DNA from: Bermanella sp041589295
GTDB taxonomy: Bacteria; Pseudomonadota; Gammaproteobacteria; Pseudomonadales; Oceanobacteraceae
Direction of reading: 5' to 3'
Assembly: GCA_041589295.1 (NCBI GenBank)
Contig: JBFHVZ010000080.1
Location: forward strand, 1-15,666
Length of the DNA: 15,666 nucleotides
The position numbers and the translations under genes are program-made. Positions 1 through 6,833 of the stretch are shown here, in pieces. Position 1 is the first letter of the stretch. Each line of letters begins with the position of its first letter. A model generated the notes under the pieces. The model was not told where the DNA came from. It made no database searches and saw only the letters and a program-made list of their open reading frames with translations.

Positions 1-190
1 AACGCAACTCTGGCCAGTTAGGCACATTGGCCTGCTGCGCGGCAGGGGCAAAGCATACGATTTCCTGCTGCGCAAACGTCAGGCACACAGGGCCTTGGTC
101 GGTGCTTAGCCAGTAGGTTAGGCACAAACCTTGGGGGGTGTCATGCCAATGGTGGCTGAGAATAAAGCCCTGCTTAGGGGTTGAACGCAT
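1..190 (-). CDS. polB: DNA polymerase II (PolB), N-terminal part, cut by the left edge
   Basis: Reading leftward from an ATG at 188-190, the first 63 codons give a protein beginning MRSTPKQGFILSHHWHDTPQ. The segments GFILSHHWHDTPQG, YWLSTDQGP and the following LTFAQQE line up with the start of the E. coli DNA polymerase II as I remember it (GFILTRHWRDTPQG, FWLATDNGP). PolB is a family B, damage-inducible polymerase with proofreading, used for translesion synthesis and replication restart. Only the extreme N-terminus is in view, so the exonuclease and polymerase motifs cannot be checked. The gene is divergent from the pentapeptide-repeat gene, with 68 bases between the start codons. A GTG directly before the ATG is an alternative start. 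No clear LexA box was seen in the gap. Confidence 0.9.
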   Translation of the reverse strand, partial: MRSTPKQGFILSHHWHDTPQGLCLTYWLSTDQGPVCLTFAQQEIVCFAPAAQQANVPNWPELR

Positions 191-198
191 CACTTCAT

Positions 199-226
199 TT
201 GACCCAGGGCTGCCATGGGCTATCAC
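199..226 (+). promoter_or_regulatory. Possible sigma-70 promoter for the pentapeptide-repeat gene
   Basis: TTGACC (199-204) and TATCAC (221-226) are separated by 16 bases and lie just upstream of the gene starting at 259. The -35 matches consensus at 5 of 6 positions and the -10 at 4 of 6. This is a pattern match only. Confidence 0.3.
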
Positions 227-258
227 TTACTATTAGGCAAAAAGGAATTTTTACCACT

Positions 259-606
259 ATGAGCATGAGTCCACGAATCACACAGGACCCCATGTACCAA
301 CTGCTCAGGGCAGAAAAGGTGCAGGAGTTTAACAAGTTAAAAGCCCAAGGAAAGACATGCGACCTGACCAGTTGCGATTTTCGGGGTTTAGATCTGCGTC
401 AGATGGACGTACGCGGCTTGGATTTATCCAATGCTTACTTTCGCGGGGCTGACATTCGCTCCATTGATTTTCGTGGCACCAAGATGTCCGGTGTCAGTCT
501 GGCCGATGCCAAAATCAGTGGGTGTTTCTTTCCCGATGATATTTCGGCGCAAGAAATTTTGATGTCTGTGACCCACGGCACAAGAATTAGACAGCCTTCG
601 CCATAA
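259..606 (+). CDS. Small pentapeptide-repeat protein
   Basis: A 115-residue protein if started at the ATG at 259, which has AAGGA 12 bases upstream; an ATG two codons later is an alternative. An open frame extends back to 181 but overlaps the divergent polB start and has no ribosome site. Residues about 34-90 form roughly eleven pentapeptide units of A(D/N)LXX type (CDFRG, LDLRQ, MDVRG, LDLSN, AYFRG, ADIRS, IDFRG). They are flanked by an N-terminal helix-like segment (MYQLLRAEKVQEFN) and a C-terminal cap (FPDDISAQEILMSVTHGTRIR). Pentapeptide proteins fold into a right-handed quadrilateral beta helix. Some, such as Qnr and MfpA, mimic DNA and protect gyrase, but those are about twice this length, so that function should not be assumed. 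No signal peptide or membrane segment. Role unknown. Confidence 0.88.
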   Translation: MSMSPRITQDPMYQLLRAEKVQEFNKLKAQGKTCDLTSCDFRGLDLRQMDVRGLDLSNAYFRGADIRSIDFRGTKMSGVSLADAKISGCFFPDDISAQEILMSVTHGTRIRQPSP

Positions 607-684
607 CGGCGTTTATCTACAGTCATTGGCTGACAAATGTGGTAAAAATGGCCACCTCCTCCAAGGCTTTATGACTGACACATC

Positions 685-1515
685 ATGTTTTTTTTGGGCG
701 AAATCCCGTCTCAGGTGGACGACCTTATAGAACGCCAGCAATCGCTGGGGCAGAAACTCATGCAGGCCTATCAAGGCCCCATTCAATGTCAGCATTTTCA
801 GGAAGAAACACCGCTGTACGACACGGTTGACCACCATTACCTTGGTCGCGTCAAAGAAGGCCTAGTGCAAATCAGCACCAAAGGGGCCGATGTACTGTGT
901 TTCGAAGCAGGGGACTTATTCTCCTTACCTCGCGTATTTGGCCTACCCCACGGCGACGCCATCGTACAAGCCGACGCCGAAGTCGAACTGATTCACCGCG
1001 ATGATTTTGTGGAATACGTGTACGGTGATCTAGTGCGTCAGCATCATTGGAGTAATTACCTACTGACTACCTTGGCGATTTATCAGCGGGTATTGGCTCA
1101 CCATCACCTAAAAGCCAATGTGCGCGCGCCAAAAGGGTTTGAACACATTCATGCGGGCCACGTGATTATCCACGAAGGTGCGCAGGCCGACACAGTTTAC
1201 CAACTGATGTCAGGCCATGCGGATGTCACGATTCAGGGCGTAAAAGTAGGTGAAGTGCTGGAAGGCGAAATGTTTGGGGCCATGGCCGTATTTACCGGCG
1301 AAACCCGTAATGCCACCGTCACCGCCAGTACCGACTGCACATTATTAAGCATCCCCAAAGAGCGCTTTGTGGACCTGATTCGGGCCAAACCCGAAACCGC
1401 CATGACACTGCTGGAAAACATGTCACGCCGCATAAAGGCGCTTAATGCTCAGGTGGTGCAGCAAGGGCAAAACACTCAAGCCGCGAGCCCAGCACCCACT
1501 GCCGAATCGGTTTAG
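685..1515 (+). CDS. Cyclic-nucleotide-binding domain protein, possibly two domains
   Basis: A 276-residue soluble protein. Residues about 145-250 form a clear cNMP-binding (Crp-like) beta barrel: VIIHEGAQADTVYQLMSGHADV, then the phosphate-binding cassette GEMFGAMAVFTGETRNATV (194-212), whose E195 and R208 are the usual cyclic-nucleotide contacts. Residues about 35-110 look like a degenerate second barrel (GRVKEGLVQIS, FEAGDLFSLP) without the Arg. There is no C-terminal helix-turn-helix, so it is not a CRP-type transcription factor, and no kinase or nuclease domain. The C-terminal 25 residues are Gln/Ala/Pro-rich and likely disordered. The start is uncertain: the ATG at 685 is poorly served by a ribosome site, while an ATG at 671 has AAGG just upstream but is in another frame, joined through a run of eight T. 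Probably a sensor or partner protein responding to cAMP or c-di-GMP; target unknown. Confidence 0.85.
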   Translation: MFFLGEIPSQVDDLIERQQSLGQKLMQAYQGPIQCQHFQEETPLYDTVDHHYLGRVKEGLVQISTKGADVLCFEAGDLFSLPRVFGLPHGDAIVQADAEVELIHRDDFVEYVYGDLVRQHHWSNYLLTTLAIYQRVLAHHHLKANVRAPKGFEHIHAGHVIIHEGAQADTVYQLMSGHADVTIQGVKVGEVLEGEMFGAMAVFTGETRNATVTASTDCTLLSIPKERFVDLIRAKPETAMTLLENMSRRIKALNAQVVQQGQNTQAASPAPTAESV

Positions 1516-1532
1516 ATTTAGCCGGAACCACT

Positions 1533-1552
1533 TGCCCAGCGAAGGCTGGGCA
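1533..1552 (+). terminator. Hairpin after the cNMP-binding gene, possible terminator
   Basis: TGCCCAGC-GAAG-GCTGGGCA is a perfect 8-bp GC-rich stem with a four-base loop, 18 bases past the stop codon at 1515. It is followed by CTTATCTCCC rather than a T-run, so intrinsic termination would be weak; it may instead stabilise the mRNA 3' end. Confidence 0.5.
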
Positions 1553-1790
1553 CTTATCTCCCTACGCCTCGCGCTTGATCTTGCTCCGCGCTTAGGTGAT
1601 CTGACCTCATCTCTTTAGCCTTACCTCGCTCAGCCTTACCCGTTTAGTTTTATCGCGCTTTCAGGGCTTGCTCTAGCGGGCTGGGTTTATCAGGGTTACT
1701 GAGCAAGGCACTGGATAGGCAATTCGATAGAGCACTCACTAGGTGGTTGAACTGGTCGTAAACAGCCAATCTTCAAAAAACCTAAAAATA
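1553..1790. other. Non-coding stretch, no gene recognised
   Basis: No open frame of useful length and no tRNA-like fold was seen. The left half is C/T-rich on the plus strand and contains the word AGCCTTACC twice, 14 bases apart (from about 1618 and 1632). The right half leads into the A-rich flank of the Fur box. Nothing here could be assigned a function. Confidence 0.5.
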
Positions 1791-1834
1791 AATGAGAATC
1801 ATTCTCGACAAGTTAAATGAGAATGAATACTATT
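1791..1834 (+). promoter_or_regulatory. Tandem Fur box over a sigma-70 promoter
   Basis: GAGAATCATTCTC (1794-1806) is a perfect palindrome around one central base and matches the core of the 19-bp Fur consensus (GATAATGATAATCATTATC), inside the longer AATGAGAATCATTCTCG. A second partial copy, AAATGAGAATGAATACTATT, covers 1815-1834. A promoter lies across both: TCGACA (1805-1810, 5 of 6), a 17-base spacer, and TACTAT (1828-1833, 4 of 6), predicting transcription from about 1840. Fur with Fe(II) bound here would block RNA polymerase, so the downstream transcript should rise when iron is scarce. The downstream transcript appears to be a small RNA, because the nearest gene starts 160 bases away beyond a terminator and has its own promoter. 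Confidence 0.8.
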
Positions 1835-1839
1835 AACCT

Positions 1840-1936
1840 CGTTGTTCGGAACCACACACGTGTTTTTGAATGGCATTCTCTCTCATCAAGCTAATCACGG
1901 TTCGCCCCGTCCACTTGTGGCCGGGGCATTTTTTTG
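1840..1936 (+). ncRNA. Candidate Fur-regulated small RNA, RyhB/PrrF-like in layout
   Basis: A predicted transcript of about 97 nt runs from the start site set by the Fur-covered promoter to the T-run of an intrinsic terminator. It has three parts. First, a 5' hairpin, TTCGGAACCAC (1845-1855), ACAC loop, GTGTTTTTGAA (1860-1870), ten of eleven positions paired counting G-T. Second, an unpaired pyrimidine-rich core at about 1871-1903 that includes TCTCATCAAGCTAATCACGG. Third, the terminator at 1904-1935, whose U-tail would suit Hfq. This is the arrangement of RyhB and Pseudomonas PrrF RNAs, which repress non-essential iron-protein mRNAs when Fur releases. The core also resembles PrrF as I remember it, but that is memory, not a search. 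The frame crossing it from a TTG at 1842 is the unlikely upstream extension of the chemoreceptor. The exact 5' end is inferred. Confidence 0.68.
1904..1935 (+). terminator. Intrinsic terminator of the small RNA
   Basis: GCCCCG (1904-1909) pairs with CGGGGC (1922-1927) across a twelve-base loop in which CCAC and GTGG can pair further, and the stem is followed by ATTTTTTT (1928-1935). It lies upstream of the chemoreceptor and far downstream of the previous gene, so it must end a short transcript starting in between. Confidence 0.82.
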
Positions 1937-1959
1937 TCTTTTAAATCCCTGTCTATACT
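1931..1959 (+). promoter_or_regulatory. Probable sigma-70 promoter of the chemoreceptor gene
   Basis: TTTTTG (1931-1936) and TATACT (1954-1959) are separated by 17 bases; the -10 matches at 5 of 6. Transcription would start near 1966, leaving a leader of about 32 bases before the ATG at 1998. The -35 lies in the T-run of the small-RNA terminator. No sigma-28 flagellar promoter was recognised. Confidence 0.5.
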
Positions 1960-1997
1960 CAACAAAGAAGGCATCCAAGGAACAGGACCGTATTGTC

Positions 1998-3158
1998 ATG
2001 CTGTGGAACAAAAAGGCGTCAGAGGAAGTAGAATCCCTCAAGCAGGAAAACGCTCGCTTAGTGGCCCAAATGAAAGAGATGAAGGCCAAGGCAGAGCTAA
2101 TGGAAGGGATTAAAGAAGTCGCCGAGTTGCAGCGCAGCTATGCGCTTAAGCAAATGGACAATCAGCAGCATTTATACACACTGTGGATCGACAGCACCCA
2201 AACCATAGATGTCATCCGCCATGCGGTGGCGAACTCGTCCAATGAACTGGACAAACAGCACGATGCCCTCAGCGACAGTGTCAGCAGTTTCGATCAAATC
2301 CATATCCTGCTGAGCCACATTGCAAGTAGCCTAAATAGCATAGATACCCGCACCCGCGATGCTGTTTCAGCGGTCGAAGCCTTAGCCTCCCACGGCAACG
2401 ATATCGTCACCTTTGTGTCAGAAATTCAAACCATTTCAGAACAAACTAACTTACTCGCGTTAAATGCCGCCATCGAAGCCGCTCGGGCGGGCGAACAAGG
2501 GCGAGGCTTTGCCGTGGTCGCCGACGAAGTGCGCACGCTGGCGCAAAAGTCCACGCAAGCGTCCTCCGAAATTACCTCGCTGGTGGATGCCATCACCTCA
2601 CAAACCAGTCAGGTAAGCGGACAAATCAACGAAGTGGGTACCTCTACACAGGCGCTCTCAGAACAAACCGACAGCGTCAAAGTCATTGTTGGTGATATCA
2701 CCAATGTTTCAAAAAACATGTTCCGCGTGATTCGTAATTCGTCACACATTAGTTTTTTGCAAACCGTGAAGTTAGACCACGTGGTGTGGAAGGCTGGTGT
2801 GTATCGCTACATTTGGAATTTGGCTGAGGAAGGCGCCCAGTTTGACGACCATGAACACTGTCGCCTAGGCGATTGGTATTACCAAGGCGAAGGAAAAAAA
2901 TATAAAGGCTTAACCGCGTTTAAAGAATTAGAAGCCCCACACAAAGACGTACACAGATACGGCAAGCAAGCCATGGAAAAACACGACCAAGGCAACGAGC
3001 AAGCCGCTTACGAAAAACTCAAACTAATGGAGCAAGCCAGCGATAAATTGATTTCGTATTTAGATCAATTAGAAGTAGAAATCGTGCGCTGTGAAGTCAA
3101 CCTAGAGCACTTAAAAGACAAACCCCAAAAACAATCCGACGACGTGGATTTGTTTTAG
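1998..3158 (+). CDS. Soluble methyl-accepting chemotaxis protein with C-terminal CZB domain
   Basis: A 386-residue protein with no signal peptide or membrane segment. It starts with a coiled coil (about 9-55). The cytoplasmic signalling hairpin covers about 70-245; its conserved tip at 145-180 includes SEQTNLLALNAAIEAARAGE and GFAVVADEVR, the CheW/CheA contact region. The C-terminal CZB (chemoreceptor zinc-binding) domain, about 253-370, carries the expected ligands: H261 in LDHVVWK, C288 in HEHCRLGDWYYQG, and H315 and H319 in PHKDVH. CZB domains bind zinc very tightly and have been linked to zinc and hypochlorous-acid sensing through the cysteine. The ATG at 1998 is preferred, with AGGA ten bases upstream; an upstream TTG at 1842 would run through the small-RNA terminator. 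No other chemotaxis gene is in view. It converges with the PepSY gene, four bases between stop codons. Confidence 0.9.
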   Translation: MLWNKKASEEVESLKQENARLVAQMKEMKAKAELMEGIKEVAELQRSYALKQMDNQQHLYTLWIDSTQTIDVIRHAVANSSNELDKQHDALSDSVSSFDQIHILLSHIASSLNSIDTRTRDAVSAVEALASHGNDIVTFVSEIQTISEQTNLLALNAAIEAARAGEQGRGFAVVADEVRTLAQKSTQASSEITSLVDAITSQTSQVSGQINEVGTSTQALSEQTDSVKVIVGDITNVSKNMFRVIRNSSHISFLQTVKLDHVVWKAGVYRYIWNLAEEGAQFDDHEHCRLGDWYYQGEGKKYKGLTAFKELEAPHKDVHRYGKQAMEKHDQGNEQAAYEKLKLMEQASDKLISYLDQLEVEIVRCEVNLEHLKDKPQKQSDDVDLF

Positions 3159-3162
3159 TGTG

Positions 3163-4608
3163 TTACACCGTTTTGTTTGACGCTCGAATTTTTACTCTTA
3201 ATCGCGCTTTTAACCATTTTAAAAAACGATACAAACCCGACAACATAGCCACTAATGCCAGCAAAGCGATGGCATCGTTCACCCACTTAAACTGCTTGTG
3301 AAAAATCGCACCACTATGCAAAGCATCCAGCGCAAAATACAAGGCGAGCGAATTGGACTTGGGAGCTTCTAATGTGACTGGTTGTCCATCGCTGTATTCT
3401 AGTCCATGGTGAGTTTTCCAAATTACTTTGTCGTTTATCGCAGTAACATCGCTGGGCATGTGCCCCACTGGTTTTACTAACGTCGTTTTCTCAGCATTAA
3501 TGATGGCGCTGGGTGCGCCCATGCCGCCTATATACACTTGTGTGTCTATACGAGTAGCAGACCAAGCGTAGCCTGTAAAAATGCGTTTAAGTTGCTGATT
3601 GTCCCAAGCCCACATGCCGAGACGTGTACCAATAAATATCTGCGTATCCAAAGCAGCAATGCTGGTAATTTGTTGTTGCCAGTTTGAAAGTTGGTAGACC
3701 GGCGTTAGGTGAGCACGATCAAACTCAAAGGTCCGCATTTCATTACGAAGGTCGTCGCTGTGATCTAGAAGTATGCCTGTAATGCACAAGTAAAGTATGC
3801 CTAGTATGGCTGCAGGCCCAATTAACAGACGATGCCAGCGCAAGAAAAAAGTAAACCGATTTGCGTACTGCTTTTTCGGTTTACGTCGCCACAACCACAT
3901 ATATAAACCCGAAATGCATAACAAAAGGATCAGTACCGCTGCAATGTCGTTTATCCAAACATCAATATGCTGCCCGAAAAAACCACGACCGTAATGAAGG
4001 TCGCGGCTTAATCTCGAAAGGTTTACTTGTTCTGGAAGTGTCTCAATAGAAGGCGAAGGTATCTCAACGGGCAAAAACACATTTGAGGTTGTTTGCTGAA
4101 CGATACTGCTATAGTCGAGCACGGCATAAAGTGTTTTGTCGGCCGCGAGATAGGTTACGTTGTACGAATCAAGTGCATAGTATTGAAATGACATTCCACT
4201 ATCGACACTGCGCCAAATGCCATGACTGGTCGCCAACCACAGTGAATCCTGCCAAAGTAGAAGGTGGCGAATCATTGGCATTGCGCTACTGGGATGATCA
4301 TCAAAACGGCTTGCCTGCCAAGATGGTGGTTGAGCTGCTTGTTGCGATGTTTGTTGTTGAACCTGACAGCCAGTGGGTTCGCACATAACCCAATTTCCAT
4401 CTAAGTATTTGACCATGCTAAATCGCGCTGCTGTTGCTCGCTCGGCAGCAGCGTCAGACATCAGAGCACTGGGCCACTGCCAATCCCACAAAAATGCCCA
4501 ATCTTTTTTGTGATCCAAAAAAATTCCCGTAATGCACAACACCATCAGCCACACGCTGGCCAGTAGGCCTGCCCAGCGATGCAACGTAAAACTGCGAATG
4601 TTTACCAT
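3163..4608 (-). CDS. PepSY-type inner-membrane protein with two duplicated halves, probable chelate reductase
   Basis: A 481-residue protein with four membrane segments, near 10-31, 218-240, 260-281 and 443-463. It is an internal duplication: LHRWAGLL...CITGIFLDH (9-33) matches RWHRLLIG...CITGILLDH (258-283), and DLHYGRG...INDIAAVL...ISGLYMWLW (203-240) matches ALHSGAI...VNDAIALL...LSGLYRFLK (429-464). H10/H33/H205 in half one mirror H259/H283/H431 in half two, as expected for paired heme ligands. Members of this family (FoxB, FpvG, PiuB) are linked to reduction of siderophore iron at the inner membrane. The two large loops, about 35-215 and 285-440, look like short beta-propeller blades (HGIWRSVDSGMSF is Asp-box-like); loop one has a possible disulphide pair C76/C81. 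The ATG overlaps the end of the TonB receptor gene by seven bases, so translation is coupled. Substrate unknown. Confidence 0.82.
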   Translation of the reverse strand: MVNIRSFTLHRWAGLLASVWLMVLCITGIFLDHKKDWAFLWDWQWPSALMSDAAAERATAARFSMVKYLDGNWVMCEPTGCQVQQQTSQQAAQPPSWQASRFDDHPSSAMPMIRHLLLWQDSLWLATSHGIWRSVDSGMSFQYYALDSYNVTYLAADKTLYAVLDYSSIVQQTTSNVFLPVEIPSPSIETLPEQVNLSRLSRDLHYGRGFFGQHIDVWINDIAAVLILLLCISGLYMWLWRRKPKKQYANRFTFFLRWHRLLIGPAAILGILYLCITGILLDHSDDLRNEMRTFEFDRAHLTPVYQLSNWQQQITSIAALDTQIFIGTRLGMWAWDNQQLKRIFTGYAWSATRIDTQVYIGGMGAPSAIINAEKTTLVKPVGHMPSDVTAINDKVIWKTHHGLEYSDGQPVTLEAPKSNSLALYFALDALHSGAIFHKQFKWVNDAIALLALVAMLSGLYRFLKWLKARLRVKIRASNKTV

Positions 4609-6674
4609 GCAAGTGCCAGCCCTGCAAAAACACTGCGTGGGGCAGCGGGTGTATAGCGTTCTTTACCGTAGGCGATGCTCACTTGACTGGCGTAGTCCAC
4701 GTCCATGAGGTTTTCAACGCGCAAATTTACACTCAGGTTAGGGTTTATTTGGTAATGGCTTTTGGCGTTGAGTAAATGAAAGCCGCCGTAGCGCTTACTG
4801 TTAGCGTCATCCATCCAATAGTCTGCAATGACTTGATACTCCAGTTGTGTGTTTAACTGCGGTAGAGCGGTCGGGTTGTAAAAAATACGGCTGTTAACCA
4901 TGTAGCGTGGTGCTTGCGCCATTTCTTGGCCAGACAAATCTTGTTCTTTGCTGCTGCCTTGATTTTGTACAAATTTTAAATAGCGGTGTTCAGCCCTAGT
5001 TGCACTGAACTGAAAACGCAATGCATCACCCAGCTGTTGCAAGTACGAAACTTCGATCCCTCTGTGCAATACCAATCCTGCGTTGGTTCTAAATTGTTCT
5101 CCGTTGCTGTCGTAGGCATTACTGATCGCGTCTTCCACCATCATGTGATAAATGGCAACGTCAATGGCGTTGTGCGCGCCTAAAAATTTATGACCAATTT
5201 CGTAGGTTGTGGCGGTCTCGGCTTTTACACCATTGTCCAAACTGCCGTTATCGCCTGAACTTAATTGATAAAGTTCGCTCCCTGTGGGTGTGCGAAAACT
5301 TTCGGATGCACGGGCATACAGCGCTGCTTGGTTTAGGTACTGATAGTGCAAAGAAAACTTGCGCGATAGGTGGGAAAAGTCGTCACTGCGATCTTCTAAA
5401 CTGCGATTACCGAAGCCGTCGTTATCGGTGGCGGCCAGTTTATTATCTAACTCGAAGGACATTTGGTCGTAACGCAGGCCTACGCCTAGGCGGAGTTTGT
5501 CAGTGACTGTTTGTTCGTGCTGAACGAAAAGGGCGCTGGCCTGATACGTGACTTCATCGTCAAAATAGCGCGTGCCCGCAACATAGTCCGTGCTGCCCGA
5601 GGTCAAGTTCACGGGTTGATAGGTTAGTTGATCGGCCACTGTGTATTCAAGGTCGCCACCAATTATGGTCTGGCTGCCATCGAAATAGTGATGGGTGTAT
5701 TTGGTGAGTAATCCTGCAGTTTGGTAATTGTTTTCTATTTTGGGGTAAAACTTTTTCCACGTAGCGACATAGTGATTGGTGTTTTCACGAATGTATGGAA
5801 TGAGGCTTAACTCATCCCCCTTTTGTAGTGCAATGCGAATATCACTTGATAATCGCAGGTAGGTTGTTTCTCGGGTTGGATCGTATTGTCGCACGCTTTC
5901 TGGTAAACCATCGTTGGTGCGATCTTGTTCAAACGTGTCTTTATCTAACGCACTGGCCATTTCGTTGCGCAGGTCTGACACCAATAGCTGGTTGCGTATG
6001 ACCCAGCGTTGGTCTTGAAATTGGTGTTGTAGGTTTAACTCTTGGCGTTCATTGGCAGTATGGTCTCGCCAACCTTCGTCGTAACTGCGAGATGCGGCTA
6101 AACGAATAGCGTGATTGTCATTAAGGCTGACGTTTTGGTGCACACGAACTTTATGGTAACCCTGATCGCTTGCATCCAGATTGGCTTTACCGCTGTTATC
6201 AAATTGCGGCTGTGCACTTAATACGTTTACGGTACCGGCCACTGCGTTGCTTCCGTGTAACACTGTACCGGCACCTTTTAAAACTTCAACGCCGTTGCTA
6301 CCCGTTTGATAAGACGTCCACCAAAGCCCATTGTGGTTAAAAAAACCGGAAGACTGAACGGGCAAATTATCTTGCAAAAATAAATAATAGCCTTGGGTAT
6401 TCAGCGGCATACGAATAGCCGTCATATGACCCTGACCACCGTGCAATGGAATCAAATAGGTACCGGCAATGCTGTTTAATGAATTGGAAAGATGCCCGCC
6501 GTTTTCTTGTTCTAGTTGGTCTTCTTTGACCAAACCTACGGAGAGGGCCTGACTTAAGTTTTGTTCACCTTCACGTGCAGCGGTGACGGTTATGGTATCG
6601 AGCTGGGTGTGTTCCGCGTGAGCGGATGACAAGCTGAGGAAGGCAATGTAGCTAGCGAGTAACGTGTGTTTCAT
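4602..6674 (-). CDS. TonB-dependent outer-membrane receptor
   Basis: A 690-residue receptor. A signal peptide with probable cleavage after SAHA (residue 20) is followed by a TonB box, DTITVTAA (26-33). The plug domain (about 35-160) includes NGVEVLKGAGTVLHGSNAVA and GTVNVLS, the usual end-of-plug motif. The rest is a 22-strand-type barrel ending in NLRVENLMDVDYAS and a C-terminal aromatic residue (LALAW), as needed for barrel insertion. Segments such as PLNTQGYYLFLQDNLPVQ and GFFNHNGLWW place it with FecA-like chelate receptors rather than vitamin B12 or heme receptors, but the ligand cannot be read from the sequence. A good ribosome site, AAGGAG, lies five bases before the ATG. It is the first gene of a pair with the PepSY protein. 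No Fur box was seen upstream; a perfect inverted repeat at 6726-6744 suggests another regulator. Confidence 0.93.
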   Translation of the reverse strand: MKHTLLASYIAFLSLSSAHAEHTQLDTITVTAAREGEQNLSQALSVGLVKEDQLEQENGGHLSNSLNSIAGTYLIPLHGGQGHMTAIRMPLNTQGYYLFLQDNLPVQSSGFFNHNGLWWTSYQTGSNGVEVLKGAGTVLHGSNAVAGTVNVLSAQPQFDNSGKANLDASDQGYHKVRVHQNVSLNDNHAIRLAASRSYDEGWRDHTANERQELNLQHQFQDQRWVIRNQLLVSDLRNEMASALDKDTFEQDRTNDGLPESVRQYDPTRETTYLRLSSDIRIALQKGDELSLIPYIRENTNHYVATWKKFYPKIENNYQTAGLLTKYTHHYFDGSQTIIGGDLEYTVADQLTYQPVNLTSGSTDYVAGTRYFDDEVTYQASALFVQHEQTVTDKLRLGVGLRYDQMSFELDNKLAATDNDGFGNRSLEDRSDDFSHLSRKFSLHYQYLNQAALYARASESFRTPTGSELYQLSSGDNGSLDNGVKAETATTYEIGHKFLGAHNAIDVAIYHMMVEDAISNAYDSNGEQFRTNAGLVLHRGIEVSYLQQLGDALRFQFSATRAEHRYLKFVQNQGSSKEQDLSGQEMAQAPRYMVNSRIFYNPTALPQLNTQLEYQVIADYWMDDANSKRYGGFHLLNAKSHYQINPNLSVNLRVENLMDVDYASQVSIAYGKERYTPAAPRSVFAGLALAW

Positions 6675-6725
6675 ACCGACTCCTTAAAAGACGTCGGCAT
6701 GCTACCACTCTTGTACAATTTGTCT

Positions 6726-6744
6726 GTGCGACCAAATGTCGCAC
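6726..6744. promoter_or_regulatory. Perfect inverted repeat upstream of the TonB receptor, candidate operator
   Basis: GTGCGAC-CAAAT-GTCGCAC has seven-base arms and a five-base spacer, 52 to 70 bases before the receptor start codon, where an operator would overlap or flank the promoter. TTGTACAA (6711-6718) is a second small palindrome between it and the gene. The repeat does not match Fur or Zur boxes I know. No convincing -35/-10 pair was found around it. Confidence 0.5.
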
Positions 6745-6809
6745 CTGTGCGTAGTGAGCGATGTTATGCGGGCTTGACTAGTTTGTGAGAGCCAAAAGTA
6801 TGATTTAGA

Positions 6810-6829
6810 TCAGGAACGTTCTTTCCTGA
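6810..6829 (-). terminator. Hairpin after chrR, possible terminator
   Basis: TCAGGAA (6810-6816) and TTCCTGA (6823-6829) form a perfect seven-base stem with a six-base loop, just past the chrR stop codon at 6834. On the minus strand it is followed by TCTAAATC, so the U-tract is poor. It separates the sigma/anti-sigma pair from the TonB operon in the same orientation. Confidence 0.5.
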
Positions 6830-6833
6830 AACT

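Noticed and set aside
1553..1790. tRNA, riboswitch or small gene in the gap
   Set aside because: No cloverleaf, conserved riboswitch core or plausible open frame could be made from the sequence by eye.
1842..1997. TTG start extending the chemoreceptor by 52 residues
   Set aside because: The extension runs through a strong intrinsic terminator and a hairpin, has no ribosome site and does not look like a chemoreceptor N-terminus; the ATG at 1998 has both a promoter and a ribosome site.
5207..5506. Open frames on the plus strand opposite the TonB receptor
   Set aside because: They are antisense to a complete, well-supported receptor gene, carry no recognisable domain and have no ribosome site.
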